The notes beneath the pieces are model-generated. The model was given only the letters and a program-made list of their open reading frames with translations, was not told the DNA's origin and did not search any database. Positions 40,201 through 48,197 of a stretch of DNA of 64,000 nucleotides are shown here, in pieces (position 1 is the stretch's first letter; each line of letters begins with the position of its first letter). Both the position numbers and the translations under genes were made by a program. The stretch comes from DATFVA01 sp963747755. GTDB lineage: Bacteria; Bacteroidota; Ignavibacteria; Ignavibacteriales; Ignavibacteriaceae. The DNA is taken from assembly GCA_963747755.1 (NCBI GenBank), contig CAVVGK010000008.1, positions 164,514 through 228,513 of the forward strand, given 5' to 3'.

Positions 40201-40259
40201 GCAAAAGCATCTGCAATCAGTATTAGCTCAATTAACAATATTTTCCTGAGTATGAACAT
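37212..40259 (-). CDS. T9SS-secreted GH63-like glycosidase with an inserted domain pair, paralogue 3
   Basis: The 1015-residue product has a signal peptide and the shared DDPVYTTYAAAAERSSYIID motif. Compared with paralogue 2 it carries about 200 extra residues (about 228-430) inside the N-terminal beta-sandwich. These are the GDGTPCFHIPP...IPGNGYQGCELGNF...GDSFKVIFTC domain also found at the N-termini of the two putative proteases in this cluster, plus a fibronectin type III-like unit (AVITWTQTPGYLYNVYRR). The barrel follows (WGWGHGGQVFHESISMLAYV, YWNGPVWVQWNYLIFRGL). The last 75 or so residues (QNYPNPFNPSTNIVFRIP to MVFLK) are a T9SS sorting domain, so this form should reach the cell surface. 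Confidence 0.8.
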   Translation of the reverse strand: MFILRKILLIELILIADAFAQNFLSDLSAVKDDPVYTTYAAAAERSSYIIDEGYRFSWFKDNEGVNFETDNGGNLCLAFKYGEEIKYFNGDFFQQPVITTSYSDLVKYNFFPFHDIRVSVFFLVYSSGIAVQDIQISNEGDSTISISVYPFFFHKTGIITDILLHPDGDAFVFNHQEPPDSWTIEHNIPYLENLRDVYLINSSPDSFGAYNNLTWEIQSKRSPGLANYCVEWGTVKHGDGTPCFHIPPSAQQVILHNGSENEILTEETPKWGDPDPNIPGNGYQGCELGNFQNPPVAQGDSFKVIFTCTALNEQGINSNIIQNLPEPLGIRTDVQLADTSFPPVPGDPYVNFSSGNTSAVITWTQTPGYLYNVYRRTVSTPGRYDLIQSDINGNACLDQNLDPDSTYGYVILSKDLSGNLSGHTTEKGNIQQSSAFLFSDMMNQNLSQAIPPGSLKITAFQKNYVIYSGQSSELRIMRGVAADTSDIESLVDECRNLSQISLDQFVNTDETECGSIPQPDFTNQDYRMLYWNCFSLLKQCMMPPEGECSYNYYVFSREPQWGWGHGGQVFHESISMLAYVVMNPESAMNSQRVYMERQQSDGYINYRTGPYLDETIPYNGQLTSSAPWFNWENSEIYKISNDADFLTQAYSSGKQFYNFWLQNRDADDDGLCEWGGHAVLESVRDGQAAVWDQVGWPSDFECLDLNCMLVSEAKSLAFMAEALGYQQESTYWNEEAENRKDSINKYMWDEQTGFYYNIDKADNDFTYSMPNDLKRKEIIGFLPLWAGVADSQVAAILVSHLKNPDEFDRTYGVPALSADDPYYNDRGYWNGPVWVQWNYLIFRGLLKYGYFEEAGGVMNKVLANMINRLKEDHWFWELYSPDQNWSGWNKTYIWAGIAARMLIDYNHVTDIKDFYNSPAYPAKPEIFQNYPNPFNPSTNIVFRIPQRQNVEVTIYDILGRKVETLLDEILEAGQHNLIFNAENLSSGNGDLSSGVYLYVIDTGGTRVAKSMVFLK

Positions 40260-40261
40260 TT

Positions 40262-42325
40262 CTATTTAAGTAAAACAAGCTTTTTTGTCTCAACAAATTT
40301 GTCGGATTCGAGCTGATAGAAATAAATCCCGCTTGCCAGTCTCTGATCATGCATATTTTTTCCGTTCCAGTTGATATCATAGGTACCGGGGGGTTTTACC
40401 TCATCCAAAAGTTTTGCAACCAGTCTCCCGAGTATATCGTAAACTTTTAGTTTAACCTTTGATATAACTGGTATGGTGAACCGGATATTGGTTGAAGGAT
40501 TAAAAGGGTTTGGAAAATTCTGGTACAGCTGATAGTCACCGGGAAGACTATTAATTAAATTCTGCCTTACACCTACAGCCTGTATTTCATGAGCGAGCTC
40601 AACTGCTTTGTAATAATCAAGAGCATAATACCACCAGTCGTTCAGTATGCTGTCTGTAACACCTGTAAATCTCGGAAGGTGGCTGAACCACCATCTCATA
40701 TATCCAAGCTGGCCGCACCCCCATTCACTGCAGTTTATTGTCCTGGTCTGGTTTAAGAGGTATGGAAAACGCTTCCAGTTATCTGCATAAGTAATAACAT
40801 TCGTAGAATTTGAGTAATCATAGTCAGATGTTCCATTTGGGGGAAAATGAATATTACCCACATTTGCTTTTCCGAGATTATCTCGATTAATCCTTGTGAA
40901 TATTTCCCAGTTGTTCGGATCAACTGACTGATTTTCCCATCGTCCGAATGCGTGCCAGAGCGCGCTCTCAAACCGGTGTCCAACACTATGCATTGCTTCA
41001 GCAACACCCCTTTCATAATTCCAGCCCATTATAGAAAGCGTTTGTTCCAGTCCCGGATGAGGTAAGGGCGGCGCATTCCACCAGAAAGCGCCGGGACCTG
41101 CGAGGATGGACTCATACATCCCGCCAAAGGGAAAAGCGTAAACCCAGACTTCATCGATGTCCCCGTTATTTCTTTTAGTATCCAGATCATAGAAATCAAT
41201 CATTCCGTTATAATCATAATGAATCCTTCCCTGTGATTCCGCTATGTTTTTTAATTCAGTATATAGTGTATAAGAGTTTTGAAAATAATAGGCGATCGTA
41301 TCGATAGTCATATAGGTACTGTCTATCATTGTAAAAATATTCTGATCCTGGTGGTACTCTGCTATCTGAAAAATTACAGTACTGTCACTTACATTTTTAA
41401 ATTCCTGCTGAACCTGCGTTGTCATAATATTCGGATCGCCCCAATTCCATTTTTCATGAATTCTTTGGTTGCCGAATTGCGGAATGATAGGGTCCTGAAT
41501 TATCAGGGCAACTTTAACAATTTTGGCAGGGGCATTATGCGACTGAAAATCGTCCAGGACTTGTACGGGGGCTGTTCCGGAAAGTGAACCGCTCTCTGTG
41601 GATACGGTTACTTCTGTATTCCCGATACTTACACCCGTTAAGTTGCCGCCGCCGTCTACCGTGGCAACGGCATTATTGCCTGTGTACCATACCAATGGTT
41701 CATTAAAATCGTAATCGACTATGTTGTTGTATTCGTCAACAGGTTTTGCCTTGAGCTTTAACGTAGTACCCGGAAGAACTTTAGGTGGATTCGGTGTTAT
41801 AAAAAATGAGGTGAGGGTAATGTTTCGTGACAGTGTCCATTCACCAAGATAGATTGTGCTGTCAGCAATATTCTCCGCCGTTAACCTGAACACGCTGGCT
41901 GTAAATTGTTCGGTAGTAACAGAATCCCATTGGAAAGCAGAATAGTCCCGGGAATCTGCAAGAAGCCTGTAGGAACCACTGTGACTGTTAAGGTCAGGCA
42001 GATTATCTGCCGACTCAAGAGTCCATTTACCGGCGGTCCAGAAAAATACTTTGCTCTTCGATACCTCAACAAGTGAATCGAATTCAAGCGTAACAGAAAG
42101 CAAGATTTCCTGGTTTACCCCGGCATCCGTATACGGATTTCCGTCGAATATTTTTTCAACGGTTCCGAAGCCCAGTGATGGATCCGTTACAGCATATGCA
42201 GTTGAATCATTTAATGCCGAGAGAATGTCAATGGGTCTGTCTATTTCTATCTGGCCGAGGGTAGCGCTTGAAAAAACTGCAACCACCGCAAAAGTCAACA
42301 TTAATAGAGTGAAGATCTTGTTCAT
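40262..42325 (-). CDS. T9SS-secreted multidomain protein with discoidin-like and Ig-like (BIG2) domains and a putative metallohydrolase-like core
   Basis: The 687-residue product has a signal peptide (MNKIFTLLMLTFAVVAVFSS). Residues about 30-165 resemble an F5/8 discoidin-type carbohydrate-binding fold. About 170-258 are a bacterial Ig-like domain (LPGTTLKLKAKPVDEYNNIV through VTVSTESGSLSG). About 265-590 form a conserved-looking core with IDEVWVYAFPFGGMYES and GVAEAMHSVGHRFESALWHA, whose His-x3-His could bind a metal. The last 80 residues (QNFPNPFNPSTNIRFTIP to KKLVLLK) are a T9SS sorting domain. I do not recognise a named family for the core; hydrolase activity is a guess from the His/Glu motif. 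Confidence 0.7.
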   Translation of the reverse strand: MNKIFTLLMLTFAVVAVFSSATLGQIEIDRPIDILSALNDSTAYAVTDPSLGFGTVEKIFDGNPYTDAGVNQEILLSVTLEFDSLVEVSKSKVFFWTAGKWTLESADNLPDLNSHSGSYRLLADSRDYSAFQWDSVTTEQFTASVFRLTAENIADSTIYLGEWTLSRNITLTSFFITPNPPKVLPGTTLKLKAKPVDEYNNIVDYDFNEPLVWYTGNNAVATVDGGGNLTGVSIGNTEVTVSTESGSLSGTAPVQVLDDFQSHNAPAKIVKVALIIQDPIIPQFGNQRIHEKWNWGDPNIMTTQVQQEFKNVSDSTVIFQIAEYHQDQNIFTMIDSTYMTIDTIAYYFQNSYTLYTELKNIAESQGRIHYDYNGMIDFYDLDTKRNNGDIDEVWVYAFPFGGMYESILAGPGAFWWNAPPLPHPGLEQTLSIMGWNYERGVAEAMHSVGHRFESALWHAFGRWENQSVDPNNWEIFTRINRDNLGKANVGNIHFPPNGTSDYDYSNSTNVITYADNWKRFPYLLNQTRTINCSEWGCGQLGYMRWWFSHLPRFTGVTDSILNDWWYYALDYYKAVELAHEIQAVGVRQNLINSLPGDYQLYQNFPNPFNPSTNIRFTIPVISKVKLKVYDILGRLVAKLLDEVKPPGTYDINWNGKNMHDQRLASGIYFYQLESDKFVETKKLVLLK

Positions 42326-42328
42326 ATT

Positions 42329-43405
42329 TTATTTTCCTTTCTGTACATGCAATTCATTACTTCCCTCTTTCGTAAAATAATTTTTTACAATTTGCTTTAA
42401 TATAACTGTACCCGTTTCAGCGGTGAAGTCTTTCTGCGGATTTGCAAGCATTTCAAATCCTACCATAAACTTTTTTATTTCGGCAGACCGCAGGAGCGGG
42501 GGATAAAAATGATAATGGAAATGCCATTCGGGATGTTCTGCACCATCTGTTGGGGACTGATGAATACCTGCGGAGTAAGGAAAAGAAACATCAAATACCT
42601 TATCGTATATCGAAGTAATTTCCTTTAGTATACCGGCGAATGATTTTTTTTCTTTTTCGGAAAATTCTGAGATATTTTTTATGTGTCTTTTGCTTATTAT
42701 TAAAGTCTCAAAAGGCCATACTGCCCAGAAAGGAACCAGCACAATAAAATCATCATTCCCGGTAATAACCCTTTCGTTCGATTCCATCTCAAGAGTAATA
42801 TATTCACATAGCAGACACTTGTTCTTTTTCTCCAGAAAATCCTTCTGGTGAATGGTTTCTTTCAAAGGTTCAACAGGGATAGCAGAGGTTGCCCATATTT
42901 GTGAATGCGGATGAGGATTGCTGCATCCCATTATCTCTCCTTTGTTCTCAAAGAACTGTACATAATTTATCTCCTCCCGATCACCCAGTATTTTAAATTC
43001 CTGTACCCATGTATCAACTACGGTCTTTACATCATCAAAATCCATTTCTGCGAGTGTGAGATCGTGGCGAGGTGAAAAACAGACGACTCTGCATATTCCC
43101 GATTCACTTTCCGATATAATTAAGTCCTTAATATTTGTTTTATTATTTTCACGTTCCCGACTTAAAGCACTAAAATCATTATCGAAAACAAATGTGTTTT
43201 TATAGACAGGATTCTTTTTTCCGCCGGCTCTCTCATTCCCCGGACATAAATAACACTGAGGATCATATGCAGTTTTTTTCACCTCTGAACTCTGTTCAAC
43301 TCTACCCTGCCACGGTCTATCCGTTCTCTGTGGTGAGACGAGCACCCATTCTCCTGTCAGCGGGTTATATCTTCTGTGAGATTTAGAACTTAAAGGTATA
43401 TTCAA
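42329..43405 (-). CDS. galT: Galactose-1-phosphate uridylyltransferase
   Basis: The 358-residue protein has the GalT/HIT-like signatures: RYNPLTGEWVLVSPQR at the N-terminus, zinc ligands in CYLCPGNER (Cys51, Cys54), the active-site triad region GCSNPHPHSQIW (His165, His167), and EWHFHYHFYPPLLRS near the C-terminus. It exchanges UMP between UDP-glucose and galactose-1-phosphate in the cytoplasm, consuming the product of galK in the same cluster. It lies between two secreted-protein genes with gaps of 3-7 bp, which ties Leloir metabolism to the extracellular enzymes. Confidence 0.95.
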   Translation of the reverse strand: MNIPLSSKSHRRYNPLTGEWVLVSPQRTDRPWQGRVEQSSEVKKTAYDPQCYLCPGNERAGGKKNPVYKNTFVFDNDFSALSRERENNKTNIKDLIISESESGICRVVCFSPRHDLTLAEMDFDDVKTVVDTWVQEFKILGDREEINYVQFFENKGEIMGCSNPHPHSQIWATSAIPVEPLKETIHQKDFLEKKNKCLLCEYITLEMESNERVITGNDDFIVLVPFWAVWPFETLIISKRHIKNISEFSEKEKKSFAGILKEITSIYDKVFDVSFPYSAGIHQSPTDGAEHPEWHFHYHFYPPLLRSAEIKKFMVGFEMLANPQKDFTAETGTVILKQIVKNYFTKEGSNELHVQKGK

Positions 43406-43412
43406 TTAATTC

Positions 43413-45389
43413 CTATTGCTGCTTTTTAAAAGGACTGACTATAAGGTCGTTGTTAAGGTTACGAACACGTGCATAAAAACCGTATCCGCCAAAATTATTC
43501 TCAATTTTTATTTGCAGAGAGTTCCATCCTTTTTTAAGGTGAAGATTAATTATGTCCTGATCTGGTTCTGCTATTCTTACTTCCAGGAATCTGTAGACCT
43601 CTTTTCCGTTAAGAAATACCTTCGAACCATCGTCGGTGCCTGCCAGCAGCTCCACCTTTTGATCTTTGGGTGAATAAATAAAAGTCTGCGCATATACAAC
43701 GATCAGTTCATATGGATCAAATTTATTCCAGAGACTAAAGTATCCGTTTTTTGAAATGTTCATTAGTCTCCAGTTTACTTTTTGACTATCAACACCATAA
43801 TATGTTTTTGTCGTATCAAACTCTTCCTCCGGCGGATACACTATATCAAGACCTTTTCTATCAGTTTCCGAGTCGCGGGGATTGGGGAATGGTCCTATTA
43901 CATACCACTCGGGTATATAAACCCTGTCTGGTTCAATTTTGAAAGCATCAAGACCCAATGCATATCCATTGGATTTAGAATCTTTTCCTGAAACAGTAAA
44001 TCGAAGTTTGATTTTTCCATTTTCAGATTTCAGATTTCTGATGCTAATTTTCCCTCCGGGAAAAACATCGGCGTTATACCCGTCAATTTCGCCTGCCTTC
44101 TTTCCATCATGCACTATATCAATGTTTCCGTAGCCGGAAGCCTTTGTATAATATATATCTACGTTATACCTGTCTTCCATTATCGCAGGGAGGTTTAATT
44201 CGTAGTCTTCCCCCTGAGTTAAATCCACCTGGAGCTGTGCGTTACCGCTCCAGTCAGGCCCATAATCCGACATATCTACTACTTCAGTTTTGATCCCCGA
44301 ACTTCCATCAGTTTGATTTTCGGCTTCAATAACTCCTTCCGGCACTGTCACTCTTAATGGAATTCGTAAAGATGCTTTGAGCATGGGCGTGAATTTTTTA
44401 TGCGGTTCTTTCTGATACCAGTAAGCAGTACTGCTGTAATCGGCCGTTTCTTCGTTAGCATGTCCATGTTCTATGGTAAATAGGATTGAATTTTTGAATG
44501 GAATTGCATCACCCACCTGAAATCGGTAAACTGCTATCCGCGCAGAAGAATCATCCTTTAAGATCAGTCCATGGAATGGGGCTGAGAATTCTCCACTATT
44601 AAAATACCATCCGCTTGTAAAATAATCTTCTGTTCCTGTACCATGTACAGAAGGGGTATCTTCATTATCAACATAGACCATTTCATCCCCTTCAAGATAC
44701 CAGAGGTTTCCGTTATACCCCTGCATGCTCATGTTTACTCCTACAAACTGACCCTCCCCGGATGCATCCAGTACAACATAATTATCTTTACTATTAGTTC
44801 TTATATTGCGCTTCCAGAATGCATGGAAATAACCTGTATCATCTTTCAGGGGATCTTCCAGCTGTTGATAATCGATCTGATAGTAGAAGGCATATACTTC
44901 CTGTTCCGTCTGATTTTCCACTTCGATCCGTGCTGATTTATTAAAGGGCATAGGAAAATAACAGTAGTATCCTCCGGACGACATCCCTGTGAACTGCGAT
45001 AAGTATTGCTTATACTGAAAACCGGTCCCGAAAAAATCACCTACGGGAACTTCAACAGAAGGATTTTCCTCGCCGTCCCAGTACATACGGAGAACTATTC
45101 TTCTCAGGAAATAGGGGTCCCGCGAATCGATGGTCACCCAAATTCTGGTTATTATTCCAGGACCTTTCAGGTTTGCAAGTACGGCTGTCTTACCATCTTC
45201 TATATTAATTCTGTCATTATTACCGCCTGTGGTATCATAGCTCGAAACCTGGATCATCCGGCTGTGCCTCAGATTGAATATATCCGAAGGTGAGGGTAAT
45301 ATCCCCGGACTTGATTGTGAATAACACAGAGCAGAAACAGAAACTGCTACAAGAACCTGATAAATTATTTGATGCGACAATTTTCTCAT
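43413..45389 (-). CDS. Secreted GH172-family (DUF2961) enzyme with C-terminal carbohydrate-binding-like and PA14-like regions
   Basis: The 658-residue product has a signal peptide and an N-terminal catalytic domain (about 30-350) typical of DUF2961/GH172: GPGIITRIWVT, VPVGDFFGTGF, GMSSGGYYCYFPMPF and VHGTGTEDYFTSGW, where Glu254 fits a catalytic carboxylate. Known GH172 members act on furanosides such as D-arabinofuranosides and fructofuranosides. Residues about 355-510 are a carbohydrate-binding-like domain (EAENQTDGSSG through LGLDAFKIEPD). The end (about 515-650) resembles a PA14-type or related domain (AGTDDGSKVFLNGKEVYRF). No sorting tail is present. Removal of furanosyl side chains from the target glycan is inferred. 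Confidence 0.82.
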   Translation of the reverse strand: MRKLSHQIIYQVLVAVSVSALCYSQSSPGILPSPSDIFNLRHSRMIQVSSYDTTGGNNDRINIEDGKTAVLANLKGPGIITRIWVTIDSRDPYFLRRIVLRMYWDGEENPSVEVPVGDFFGTGFQYKQYLSQFTGMSSGGYYCYFPMPFNKSARIEVENQTEQEVYAFYYQIDYQQLEDPLKDDTGYFHAFWKRNIRTNSKDNYVVLDASGEGQFVGVNMSMQGYNGNLWYLEGDEMVYVDNEDTPSVHGTGTEDYFTSGWYFNSGEFSAPFHGLILKDDSSARIAVYRFQVGDAIPFKNSILFTIEHGHANEETADYSSTAYWYQKEPHKKFTPMLKASLRIPLRVTVPEGVIEAENQTDGSSGIKTEVVDMSDYGPDWSGNAQLQVDLTQGEDYELNLPAIMEDRYNVDIYYTKASGYGNIDIVHDGKKAGEIDGYNADVFPGGKISIRNLKSENGKIKLRFTVSGKDSKSNGYALGLDAFKIEPDRVYIPEWYVIGPFPNPRDSETDRKGLDIVYPPEEEFDTTKTYYGVDSQKVNWRLMNISKNGYFSLWNKFDPYELIVVYAQTFIYSPKDQKVELLAGTDDGSKVFLNGKEVYRFLEVRIAEPDQDIINLHLKKGWNSLQIKIENNFGGYGFYARVRNLNNDLIVSPFKKQQ

Positions 45390-45403
45390 AAATGATTTGT
45401 TCG

Positions 45404-48166
45404 TTATTTAATAAGGATCATCTTTTTTGAAAACAAAATACCTGTAGATGTTTTAAGTGTATAAAAATATATTCCGCTGCTTAATCCCGTTCCGTCAAAT
45501 TTTACTCCATATGTACCTGACTTCCGGGTTCCATTAAACAATGTCTTTATTTCATTTCCCAGTATGTCATAGATTGTAAGATTTACAAAACAGCTTTTAG
45601 GAATGTTATATCTGATCATCGTAGATGGATTGAAAGGATTAGGATAATTCTGAAGAAGTTCAAATTCAGTAATCCTATCCGGCTCTTCACCTTTCATCGC
45701 TAAGGATTCGCCTAGTACGAAATAAGCAAAACTATACTGATCAAAAGTTGTTGCATACTGATAGGGAATATTATTTACTTTATTGTAATATACATTCAAT
45801 CCTATGGTATCCCCCGGTTCGAGATATAGTCCTGCATAATTCCTTTTTGCAATCGACATTTCTATCTGTACAACAGGAAAATTCATTGTTGTTTTAAGTT
45901 TTACGCTTGAAGGATAAATCACTTTCCTCTGAAACTGGCTCTGATAATCAGGGTCATCATCCCACATTCCGCCGGGCCCTCCATGCTGAAGACTCCACGC
46001 TTTTACTTCAGGACTTGCATCCCACGAATGAAAAGATGTGAAAGTCCCGGTGGAAATATTTATCTCCATCTCGGTGTTTCCTGCACCCCACCACCAGCCA
46101 TCATTTTGAAAGTCAAAGGAAATTTTAGGAATACCAATGTTCGACAGATATAAAGCAAGGTAAAGAGAATCTTCGGTATAACTCATATAAAGTTTGGGAG
46201 CATATTCAAGGCTTGAATAAGAAACTGTATCATCGAGGAGAGGCCATTCTTCCTCAACAATTCCATCAATTACCGGATGAAAATAAGTGATCGCATCTGC
46301 CGATGGATACCTGGGATATCGATCTTCACCATCTACAATACTATCACCGTCAGTATCCCGGGTACCGGGATTGGAACTACTGTACGCTCCGTTTACTGCC
46401 TCATCTTTGTCACTCAATCCATCATTATCTGTATCCGAAGTACCGGAATTACTGCCAAACCTGAATTCGTCCAAAGCAGTCAGGGAATCATTATCCGGAA
46501 AACCATCAGTATCGGCATCAGTATCCTCATAAATATCACCCCAGTCCGGAAGCAGATCTTCGTATGCGGTAAATGTCCTGAACATTTTTGCCTGGAAATC
46601 ATATTGCTCACCGCACGCCTCCGGAAACTCCCATGGCACATCACCATGGTACATCTCAGGATGCCCGTTGGCATTATAGAGAGCATCTAACGCGTGCTGA
46701 ACTTCATGTACAAATACCCAGGTAAGACCATAATAGATATTATCGCTATTACCCGGATAAATAACGCCGCTTCCTACCGGCCATTGCACATGTGAAAATC
46801 CTGTCTTCCTTGCAGGCCCCGGCAGCGGAAGGTTTTGTACTCCATAAGACCAGTAACCGTTAACCGCAGTGGTAATCCGGAATATAATATCATACTGAGT
46901 ATTCATAACACCCATAGCGGCCAGGTCTGAGGCGGTTTTAATCATGCTTCCCCAGCTGTCATTAGGATCCGGAAATATTTCGTAATCGGGTATGACATAA
47001 TAGAACAGCTGTACATTTAATTTCAGGTTTGAATTACGCCAGTAAAACAGCTGCGACAACTGTAGTGAATTTTTGATCTTAGGAATATCAGAATCAGGAA
47101 TGGATCCACTGTTCGTATTTTTATATATAACGACCGCAACCTTAAGGTTTGCGTATGTATAATAACCGTTCATGCTGCCAACTGTTATAGTCTCTTCTTC
47201 AGAGGACGCGGCAATCTCTGTTTGTGAATCTTTTCTGGCTTTAACCTTGTAGTAGTATTGGGTTCCCGGTTCCAGTCTCGTATCAATAAAACCTGGATCT
47301 GTACCGGTATACCCTACCGGAGCACCAAATATTTCTCCAGTCTTTCTTCTGTAAATATTATATCCCGCTGTATTCGAGGTATCAGAGTATGCATCCCAGT
47401 CAATGCTAATATTTGAAGATGTTGGAATTAAAGTAAGATTCTCTATTATACCCGATAACTCGTTCACTTCATCCGAATGTGCGCTCATAATTCCCTGGGC
47501 ATTTACGGCGTAAATTATGTACCCATACTTCAGACCGGGGTCGCCTGAAGAATCTGAATAACTTCCGCCTGTTACATTCTGTGCAATTCTTGTATACAGC
47601 ATTCTTTCCCTGCCGTCTGTCAGCGTATCTGAAAGATTCCTCCGGTAGATTTTATATGATTCACCCGTGATTTCGTTCCAGGTCAGATGCCGTATATAAT
47701 TCTGACTTGTGCTCAGGAAAAGATTCTGTGGAGGAAGAGGCAGACCCGTCTGAGAAAGGTTAAGAAACTTAGGGGACCTTATCCAGGGAATTGCATCAAT
47801 AATATCAGAGAGTACAGCCTGCTCACCTGCACTGTTACAGGTAAACCTTATAAAAACACTATCCCCGGTATGCGGTGAGGGGTCCTTAAAATTTCCAAGT
47901 TCCACACCGAAGGTTCCATTCCCGGGAATATTAGGAACTCCGGTAGGATTCCATCTGGGTGCCTTTTCCGTCAGAATTCTGGAATCATCATTGTTAAGGA
48001 GTACCGTAAATAATGCGGATGGCGGAATGTGTGTACAGTAAGTTCCATCAGAATGTAATACAAAATTCTTGAAATAAAGTGAATCATCTTCAACCTGAAA
48101 TGGTTTAGCGGCTTCAGCATAAAAAACAAGAATCGGAATCAAATATTTAACAAATGAAGTTTTCAT
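45404..48166 (-). CDS. T9SS-secreted putative zinc protease with calcium-binding (TSP3) repeats and CBM9-like domain
   Basis: The 920-residue product has a signal peptide. Residues about 25-115 are the cluster-specific domain (SDGTYCTHIPP...IPGNGTFGVELGNF...VFIRFTC). Two fibronectin type III-like units follow (about 145-330), then a domain with WVFVHEVQHALDAL (H487-E-x-x-H491) and a downstream EFPEACGEQ, consistent with a zinc protease. Thrombospondin type 3 Asp-rich repeats (DTDADTDGFPDND, SDTDNDGLSD, RDTDGDSIVDGED) lie at about 560-640. A CBM9-like domain (PVIDGIVEEEWPLLDD, DFQNDGWWWGAGNTEMEI) and a T9SS sorting domain complete it. Cleavage of a glycoprotein backbone or surface attachment to it is a reasonable inference. 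Confidence 0.8.
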   Translation of the reverse strand: MKTSFVKYLIPILVFYAEAAKPFQVEDDSLYFKNFVLHSDGTYCTHIPPSALFTVLLNNDDSRILTEKAPRWNPTGVPNIPGNGTFGVELGNFKDPSPHTGDSVFIRFTCNSAGEQAVLSDIIDAIPWIRSPKFLNLSQTGLPLPPQNLFLSTSQNYIRHLTWNEITGESYKIYRRNLSDTLTDGRERMLYTRIAQNVTGGSYSDSSGDPGLKYGYIIYAVNAQGIMSAHSDEVNELSGIIENLTLIPTSSNISIDWDAYSDTSNTAGYNIYRRKTGEIFGAPVGYTGTDPGFIDTRLEPGTQYYYKVKARKDSQTEIAASSEEETITVGSMNGYYTYANLKVAVVIYKNTNSGSIPDSDIPKIKNSLQLSQLFYWRNSNLKLNVQLFYYVIPDYEIFPDPNDSWGSMIKTASDLAAMGVMNTQYDIIFRITTAVNGYWSYGVQNLPLPGPARKTGFSHVQWPVGSGVIYPGNSDNIYYGLTWVFVHEVQHALDALYNANGHPEMYHGDVPWEFPEACGEQYDFQAKMFRTFTAYEDLLPDWGDIYEDTDADTDGFPDNDSLTALDEFRFGSNSGTSDTDNDGLSDKDEAVNGAYSSSNPGTRDTDGDSIVDGEDRYPRYPSADAITYFHPVIDGIVEEEWPLLDDTVSYSSLEYAPKLYMSYTEDSLYLALYLSNIGIPKISFDFQNDGWWWGAGNTEMEINISTGTFTSFHSWDASPEVKAWSLQHGGPGGMWDDDPDYQSQFQRKVIYPSSVKLKTTMNFPVVQIEMSIAKRNYAGLYLEPGDTIGLNVYYNKVNNIPYQYATTFDQYSFAYFVLGESLAMKGEEPDRITEFELLQNYPNPFNPSTMIRYNIPKSCFVNLTIYDILGNEIKTLFNGTRKSGTYGVKFDGTGLSSGIYFYTLKTSTGILFSKKMILIK

Positions 48167-48197
48167 TACCTGGTAATCTTTATAAGAGTTTAACTCT

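Noticed and set aside
46330..46530. Tandem DNA repeat in the protease gene at 45404-48166
   Set aside because: The periodicity comes from the encoded Asp-rich TSP3 calcium-binding repeats, not from an independent DNA repeat.
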